A program made the position numbers and the translations under genes. Under the pieces are notes generated by a model. The model saw nothing but the letters and a program-made list of their open reading frames with translations, did no database searches and had not been told where the DNA came from. Source: Candidatus Abzuiibacterium crystallinum (GTDB lineage: Bacteria; Omnitrophota; Omnitrophia; Omnitrophales; Abzuiibacteriaceae). From it: a stretch of 52,109 nt of DNA. Below, in pieces: positions 47,310 through 52,109 of the stretch (its first letter is position 1; each line of letters starts with the position of its first letter). The DNA lies in the NCBI GenBank assembly GCA_002787155.1, contig PCVY01000058.1:5837-57945 (forward strand), written 5' to 3'.

Positions 47310-47474
47310 CTGGGAACTGGTTTCATAAGTCCTCGTAAACCTAATAAAGACATGTCATTGCGAGCCGCCTTAGGCGGAGAAGCAATCTCAGGTTTTAAAG
47401 AGGGATTGCCACGTCGCTCCTTCGGAGCTCCTCGCAATGACGTGAATAAGGTAACTTATGAAACCAGTTCTGGG
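47310..47474. repeat. Nested palindromic (MITE-like) element at the truA 5' end
   Basis: A perfect 17-bp outer inverted repeat (47314-47330 and 47454-47470) encloses an inner pair GTCATTGCGAG/CTCGCAATGAC (47353-47363 and 47431-47441) with the linked texts GAGAAGCAATCTC and GGGATTGCCACGTCGCTCC. The inner part is the widespread GTCATTGCGAGGAGC...GCAATCTC bacterial palindrome. It sits between asd and truA and extends the truA frame artificially. Confidence 0.8.
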
Positions 47475-47483
47475 GGTACCTGT

Positions 47484-48557
47484 TTAGATCAACAATTCGG
47501 CAATTTGGACCGCGTTCAGCGCAGCCCCCTTGCGCAATTGATCGCCCGCCACAAAAAGTGCTAAGCCGGTTTTGGATGATAAGTCTTCACGAATTCGGCC
47601 GACATAAACATCATCCCGTCCACTGGCATCGGTAAAAGGCATGGGGAAACGGTTTTTGGCTCTGTCATCGACCAAAGTCACCCCTTTGGCCTTGGATAAA
47701 ATTTGGCGTGCCGCTTCAACGCTCATGGGTTTTTCAAACTCAAGCAGTACGGACTCCGCATGTGATTGAAATACCGGAACACGTACGGCGGTCGGACAAA
47801 TTTGAATATCCGGATCACCCAAGATTTTCTTTGTTTCAGCGATCATTTTATTTTCTTCGCCCGTGTAACCATTTTCGGCAACGTTTGAATTGTGCGAGAA
47901 AAGATTAAAAGCAATTTGGTGCGGAAAGACTTCCATTTGAAGTGCTTTTCCTTTTTGGATATTCTCGGTCTCTAAGCGAATGGCTTCTAAAGCATCCCCG
48001 CCGCGTTTTTCGATACGGCCGATAAATTCCTGCGTTTGGGCATACAGTTCACGCATCGCGCCGGCGCCGGCGCCGCTCGCCGATTGATAAGTGGAGACAA
48101 TGACGCGTTTAATGCGGTTTGCCCTGTGAAGCGGCGCAATCGCAATCAGCATTACAATGGCGGAACAATTGGGATTGGCGATGATGCCTTTGTGTTTTTT
48201 AATATCATTGCCGTTTACTTCGGGCACCACCAAAGGCACATCCGCATCCATCCGAAAAGCGCTGGTGTTGTCGATCACGACAATCTTTTTGTTGTGCGCG
48301 ATAAGCGGCCTGACAAATTTTTGACTCACCGATGCGCCCGGGCTTGAAAGCACAATGTCAACGCCGTCAAACTGCTTTGGATCAAACGCCAACTCTTCTA
48401 CTTGAAGGGTTTTTCCCCGAAAAGAAACAGATTGGCCCTTCGAACGGCTGGAGCCAAAAAGACGGAGTTCACCGCTTGCCCATTCGCATTTTTCCAAAAT
48501 ACGGCGCATCTCAGAGCCAACAGCCCCGCGCGCGCCTACAATCGCTACTTTTTTCAT
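47484..48557 (-). CDS. asd: Aspartate-semialdehyde dehydrogenase
   Basis: Asd reduces aspartyl phosphate to the semialdehyde, the branch point to lysine/diaminopimelate, threonine and methionine. The 357-residue protein begins MKKVAIVGARGAVGSEM, has active-site C131 in NPNCSAIVML, and later SASGAGAGAMREL and FPHQIAFNLFSHN. It starts after leuB with a 20-base gap containing GGTACC. Confidence 0.95.
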   Translation of the reverse strand: MKKVAIVGARGAVGSEMRRILEKCEWASGELRLFGSSRSKGQSVSFRGKTLQVEELAFDPKQFDGVDIVLSSPGASVSQKFVRPLIAHNKKIVVIDNTSAFRMDADVPLVVPEVNGNDIKKHKGIIANPNCSAIVMLIAIAPLHRANRIKRVIVSTYQSASGAGAGAMRELYAQTQEFIGRIEKRGGDALEAIRLETENIQKGKALQMEVFPHQIAFNLFSHNSNVAENGYTGEENKMIAETKKILGDPDIQICPTAVRVPVFQSHAESVLLEFEKPMSVEAARQILSKAKGVTLVDDRAKNRFPMPFTDASGRDDVYVGRIREDLSSKTGLALFVAGDQLRKGAALNAVQIAELLI

Positions 48558-48577
48558 GATCTGGTACCTTAACTTAA

Positions 48578-49651
48578 TTAATTAATCCGCTCGCAGACCA
48601 ACCGGCCCATCTCTCGGCAACCCACCATTTGACATGAGCCGTCATGCGACAAATCCTGCGTGCGAAAGCCATCCTCTAAAACTTTCTTGACGGCATTTTC
48701 CACACTTATCGAAACATCCAATAAATCAAATGAATACTTAAGCATCATCGCACACGATAAAATCGTTGCCAGAGGATTGGCTTTGTCTTGGCCTGCAATA
48801 TCAGGCGCCGAACCGTGTACCGGTTCATAAAGCGCGAGGCGCTCTCCCATACTGGCAGAGGGCAGCATGCCAATGGAGCCGGTTAGCATGGCAGCCTCAT
48901 CGCTTAAAATGTCACCAAACAAATTAGAAGTCACAATCACGTCAAACTGTTTGGGCTGACGAATAAGCTGCATGGCGCAATTATCTACATACATGTGCGA
49001 AAGCTGGACGTCCGGAAAACGTTTGGCCACTTGCGTCACCACTTGGCGCCATAGGACACTCGATTCTAAAACATTCGATTTGTCCACCGAACAGACTTGG
49101 CGTTTGCGCTTACGCGCTAATTGAAAAGCTTTCTGGGCAATGCGTTCGATCTCGGGGGTGGAGTAAACCTCTGTATTAAAACCGCGTTCCGTGCCGTCTT
49201 CGTTTTTTTGAATGCCTTTGGGCTTGCCAAAATAAATGCCGCCTGTGAGTTCGCGTACCACCAGGATATTTGTACCGCTCACAATTTCTTTTTTTAAACT
49301 GGAAGCGTCTACCAAACTGTCATAGACCATGGCAGGCCTGAGGTTGGCATAAAGCCCCAAAGCTTCTCGAATACCTAAAAGCCCGGCTTCAGGCTTTAAA
49401 TGATGACTCAGGTTTTCCCATTTTGGACCGCCGACGGCACCTAAGAGAACCGCATCGGCTTGTTTGGCTTTCTGGATCACCTCATCGACGAGCGGCTTCC
49501 CATACTGATCAATCGAGGCACCGCCAATCAAAGCTTCTTCGGTTTCAAAAACCAAATGAAACGTTTTGGCCACATGTTTTAAGACCTGAGCGGCGACTTG
49601 AACGACTTCGGGTCCGATGCCATCACCGGGCAATGTTAATATTTTATACAT
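48578..49651 (-). CDS. leuB: 3-isopropylmalate dehydrogenase
   Basis: LeuB oxidises 3-isopropylmalate in leucine synthesis. The 357-residue product has [11 protein letters not shown], the arginine-bearing [23 protein letters not shown] (LeuB-type, not isocitrate dehydrogenase), [26 protein letters not shown], and [13 protein letters not shown]. leuA, leuC and leuD are not in the window. Confidence 0.96.
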   Translation of the reverse strand: MYKILTLPGDGIGPEVVQVAAQVLKHVAKTFHLVFETEEALIGGASIDQYGKPLVDEVIQKAKQADAVLLGAVGGPKWENLSHHLKPEAGLLGIREALGLYANLRPAMVYDSLVDASSLKKEIVSGTNILVVRELTGGIYFGKPKGIQKNEDGTERGFNTEVYSTPEIERIAQKAFQLARKRKRQVCSVDKSNVLESSVLWRQVVTQVAKRFPDVQLSHMYVDNCAMQLIRQPKQFDVIVTSNLFGDILSDEAAMLTGSIGMLPSASMGERLALYEPVHGSAPDIAGQDKANPLATILSCAMMLKYSFDLLDVSISVENAVKKVLEDGFRTQDLSHDGSCQMVGCREMGRLVCERIN

Positions 49652-49712
49652 CTTGCTTACCTATGTTTATTTTAAAACAAGGATGGATTTAATCTTTATC
49701 TTGGTATTTCTT

Positions 49713-49740
49713 GATACCGGTTCTAAACAGTCGTGGTACC
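49713..49740. repeat. Short GGTACC-type palindromic element at the thiG stop
   Basis: The element reads GATACCGGTTCTAAACAGTC then GTGGTACC. Its GGTACC end and ACCGGTTCTAAA core match the longer element at 50523-50604. It overlaps the last thiG codons and supplies the TAG stop. Confidence 0.6.
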
Positions 49741-50517
49741 TGCTTGGGTTTGCTTACCCGTCAGTCCTTCTTGAGGACTGGAGGCGCTGCCGTATTCTTT
49801 GATCGGAATCCGTCCGGCTAAAAATGCTTTGCGTCCGGCAGAAACTGCCTCACGCATCGCACTTGCCATGAGCACGGGGTTATCCGCACAAGCAATGGCC
49901 GTATTCATGAGCACGCCATCGGCACCCAACTCCATACAAACAGCAGCATCCGAGGCTGTTCCGACACCGGCATCAACGATGACGGGGATACGGACAGCTT
50001 CTTTGATAAATTTAATGTTGATCGGGTTTTGAATGCCGCGGCCAGATCCGATCGGTGCCGCAAGGGGCATCACACAAGCCGCCCCCGCCTCTTCCAACTT
50101 TTTTGCCAACACCGGATCATCCGTCATATAAGGCATGACGATAAAACCTTCTTTGACCAGGATTTTGGTTGCTTCCAAAAGAGCACTGCAATCGGGCAAT
50201 AAAGTTTTTGGATCGCCGATTACTTCGAGCTTCACCAAATCACCCATCCCCGCCGCACGGCCCAAACGCGCAATGCGGAGAGCGTTTTCAATGTCATAAG
50301 CACCGGCTGTGTTGGGAAGAATCGTATATTGATTCCGGTCAATGTAATCAATTAAAGTCTTTTCTTGCGGACTGTTAAGGTTCACCCGTCCGATGGCAAC
50401 AGTCACCATTTCACAGCCTGAGGCATCCAAAGCCCGTACCATGTCTTCAAAACTACGGTACTTGCCTGTCCCCGTAATGAGCCGCGATTTAAATTCGTAT
50501 TTACCTATTTTTAACAT
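49723..50517 (-). CDS. thiG: Thiazole synthase ThiG
   Basis: ThiG forms the thiazole phosphate of thiamine. The 264-residue TIM-barrel protein has the Schiff-base lysine K96 ([10 protein letters not shown]), [30 protein letters not shown] and [26 protein letters not shown]. The C-terminal residues after [15 protein letters not shown] are encoded partly by a palindromic repeat. thiS, thiH/thiO and thiF are not next to it, so it is an orphan in this window. Confidence 0.96.
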   Translation of the reverse strand: MLKIGKYEFKSRLITGTGKYRSFEDMVRALDASGCEMVTVAIGRVNLNSPQEKTLIDYIDRNQYTILPNTAGAYDIENALRIARLGRAAGMGDLVKLEVIGDPKTLLPDCSALLEATKILVKEGFIVMPYMTDDPVLAKKLEEAGAACVMPLAAPIGSGRGIQNPINIKFIKEAVRIPVIVDAGVGTASDAAVCMELGADGVLMNTAIACADNPVLMASAMREAVSAGRKAFLAGRIPIKEYGSASSPQEGLTGKQTQAGTTTV

Positions 50518-50522
50518 ATACT

Positions 50523-50604
50523 GGTACCGGTTCTAAAAGTGCCGGGTTTTCTTTCCTATTTTTTCTGTACCGATCCTAAACCTGGCACTTTTAGAACCGG
50601 TACC
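50523..50604. repeat. GGTACC palindromic element between glgA and thiG
   Basis: Arms 50523-50548 and 50579-50604 are complementary at 25 of 26 positions, each beginning GGTACCGGTTCTAAAAGTGC from outside. The 30-base middle also holds GTACCGATCCTA, a degenerate third copy. It fills nearly the whole gap, and related partial copies lie at 49713-49740 and near 47470 and 48572. Confidence 0.85.
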
Positions 50605-50614
50605 TGTTTTTAAA

Positions 50615-52084
50615 TTATAAACCAGAACTATCGGAAATGGTCTTTTTTTCTGCCCGCTCATACACGTCTACATATTGACGAGCACTGGCCTGCCAGGAGA
50701 AATCGCACTCCATTCCCCGCAAAATCAACTTGCGCCAGGCCTCTTTATCTTGAAAAACCTGCACAGCTTTCTTCATGGTTTTAAAGAGCGTTTGAGGCGT
50801 ATAATCCAAAAACCGAAAGCCCGTACCCTTATGGCTTCTGGCCTTATAGGGTGTTACCGTATCGACCAACCCGCCTACTTCGCGAACAAGCGGTACCGTG
50901 CCATAACGCAAGGCATACATTTGACCCAGCCCGCAGGGCTCATACTGCGAAATCATCAGAAAAAGATCCACGCCCGCATAAATGCGCTTTGCCATGGCCC
51001 CGTCAAAGGTAATGTGTGCACTAAAATGCTGCGGGAATTTGCGCGCCGCCTCTCTGAAGCGTTGCTGGTATTGGTCATCGCCCGTTCCCAACAAAATAAG
51101 CTGCCACCCGGCTTTTTTGATGTTTTCTATAATGGGTTCTAAAAGATCAATCCCTTTTTGAGAACTAAGGCGCCCGATAAAACCAAACAAAGGGACGTCT
51201 GGGTCTACTTTCAGTTTGTTTTCTTTTTGGAGTGCAAGTTTACACTCCGTTTTTCGCTCAATTGTTTTTGCGGTGTAATTTTTCGGGATATCAGGGTCAT
51301 GCGCCGGATTCCATTCTTTTAAATCAATGCCGTTTAAAATGCCGACGAGTTCGTCTTTGCGGTCGCTTAAAACAGATTCCATGCCGCAGCCAAAATCACT
51401 GGTTTGAATTTCTTCCGCATAACGTTTGCTCACCGTTGTGAGCAGGTCCGAATACACCAAACCGCCTTTTAGGAAACTAATTTTTCCGTAAAACTCGAGC
51501 CGGTCATAACGAAATTCATCCCACGAAAGTCCGGTGGTCGAAATCGAGTCGGGCGGAAAATTGCCTTGATATGCCAAATTGTGAATGGTAAAAATGGTTT
51601 TCGTGTCTTTGTAAAAAGGGTCTTTTCGATAAATGGTTTTGAGATAAACCGGAATCAACCCGCCCTGCCAGTCATGGCAATGAATGATATCAGGCTTGAG
51701 TTTCAATTTTTTTAAACTCTCAATCACCGCCCGCTGAAAGAAAATGAAACGGATGTCATTGTCCGGATAATCTCCCATTGGCGTGCCGTATAACGCATCG
51801 CGGTCATATAAATAAGGTTGATCGATAAAGAAAACGTTCACATCGCCCCAACGCCCGCCGTACAAACGGCCGGTTTCCACTTCGGTACCCACCGGAATAT
51901 CAATGGGGTCAAGCAGCAGTTCGAGGGAATATTTATGTTCCGAAACAGACCTGTATTTAGGCAGAAAAACCGACACCCGGTGGCCCAAAGCAACAATTTC
52001 CTGCGGCAGCGAACCGCACACATCAGCCAATCCGCCCGTCTTGGCGAAGGGCTCCATTTCAGCTGTAATAAATACGATTTCCAT
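50615..52084 (-). CDS. glgA: Glycogen synthase (ADP-glucose type)
   Basis: GlgA extends alpha-1,4-glucan chains from ADP-glucose (GT5 family). The 489-residue protein shows the N-terminal substrate loop with K15-TGGLADV, HCHDWQGGLIPVYLK, GIDLKEWNP, GFIGRLSSQKGIDLL and MISQYEPCGLGQMYALRYGT, including the family glutamate. It is complete, with AAGGA about 9 bases before the ATG. It implies glycogen storage; glgB and glgC are not in the window. Confidence 0.97.
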   Translation of the reverse strand: MEIVFITAEMEPFAKTGGLADVCGSLPQEIVALGHRVSVFLPKYRSVSEHKYSLELLLDPIDIPVGTEVETGRLYGGRWGDVNVFFIDQPYLYDRDALYGTPMGDYPDNDIRFIFFQRAVIESLKKLKLKPDIIHCHDWQGGLIPVYLKTIYRKDPFYKDTKTIFTIHNLAYQGNFPPDSISTTGLSWDEFRYDRLEFYGKISFLKGGLVYSDLLTTVSKRYAEEIQTSDFGCGMESVLSDRKDELVGILNGIDLKEWNPAHDPDIPKNYTAKTIERKTECKLALQKENKLKVDPDVPLFGFIGRLSSQKGIDLLEPIIENIKKAGWQLILLGTGDDQYQQRFREAARKFPQHFSAHITFDGAMAKRIYAGVDLFLMISQYEPCGLGQMYALRYGTVPLVREVGGLVDTVTPYKARSHKGTGFRFLDYTPQTLFKTMKKAVQVFQDKEAWRKLILRGMECDFSWQASARQYVDVYERAEKKTISDSSGL

Positions 52085-52109
52085 CAGGATAAGTCCTTGT
52101 GTATTAGAA

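Noticed and set aside
1-52109. CRISPR arrays, toxin-antitoxin, restriction or other defence genes
   Set aside because: No regularly spaced direct repeats and no such genes were found; all inverted repeats are isolated intergenic palindromes.

Overview
This 52-kb window looks like ordinary chromosome from a bacterium of moderate GC content. Nearly every gene lies on the minus strand, so transcription runs from high to low coordinates. The best lineage guess is a deep-branching, uncultivated group such as Omnitrophota or a relative. That guess is inference: it rests on the uninterrupted ribosomal superoperon, the bactofilin and YibQ-type deacetylase genes, the zinc-ribbon S14/L33/L36 set and many short palindromic intergenic repeats. 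No phage, plasmid, CRISPR, rRNA or antimicrobial system is visible.

Layout, read in the minus direction. (1) 52.1-46.5 kb: glgA, thiG, leuB, asd and truA, unrelated metabolic genes separated by palindromic repeats, several carrying GGTACC ends. (2) 46.1-14.8 kb: tRNA-Thr, rpmG, tRNA-Trp, secE, nusG, rplK-A-J-L, rpoB-C, rpsL-G, fusA, tuf, the S10 cluster, the spc cluster (with secY, adk, map, infA, rpmJ) and the alpha cluster (rpsM-K-D, rpoA, rplQ). The rif, str, S10, spc and alpha operons form one block in ancestral order; rpmD (L30) is missing. (3) 14.8-8.4 kb: aspartate aminotransferase, an unusually short Mfd, a SurA-like chaperone and pdxA, with rsmA convergent on the plus strand. (4) 8.3-3.2 kb: gatC-gatA-gatB (tRNA amidotransferase), a YibQ-type deacetylase and tsaD. 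(5) 3.1-0.3 kb: a bactofilin fused to a helix-turn-helix domain, a small membrane-anchored helix-turn-helix protein, acpS, a YdjC-type deacetylase and surE. A small zinc-ribbon gene lies on the plus strand at the left edge.

Functionally the window covers translation (ribosomal proteins, elongation factors, tRNA charging and modification), transcription, protein export (SecY/SecE), envelope maintenance and some amino-acid and cofactor synthesis.

The features most worth following up are: the bactofilin/helix-turn-helix pair; an Mfd lacking both the UvrA-binding and C-terminal regulatory regions; three promoters that appear to give leaderless mRNAs; and palindromic repeats placed between ribosomal and RNA polymerase genes, two of which form hairpins including the stop codon of the upstream gene.
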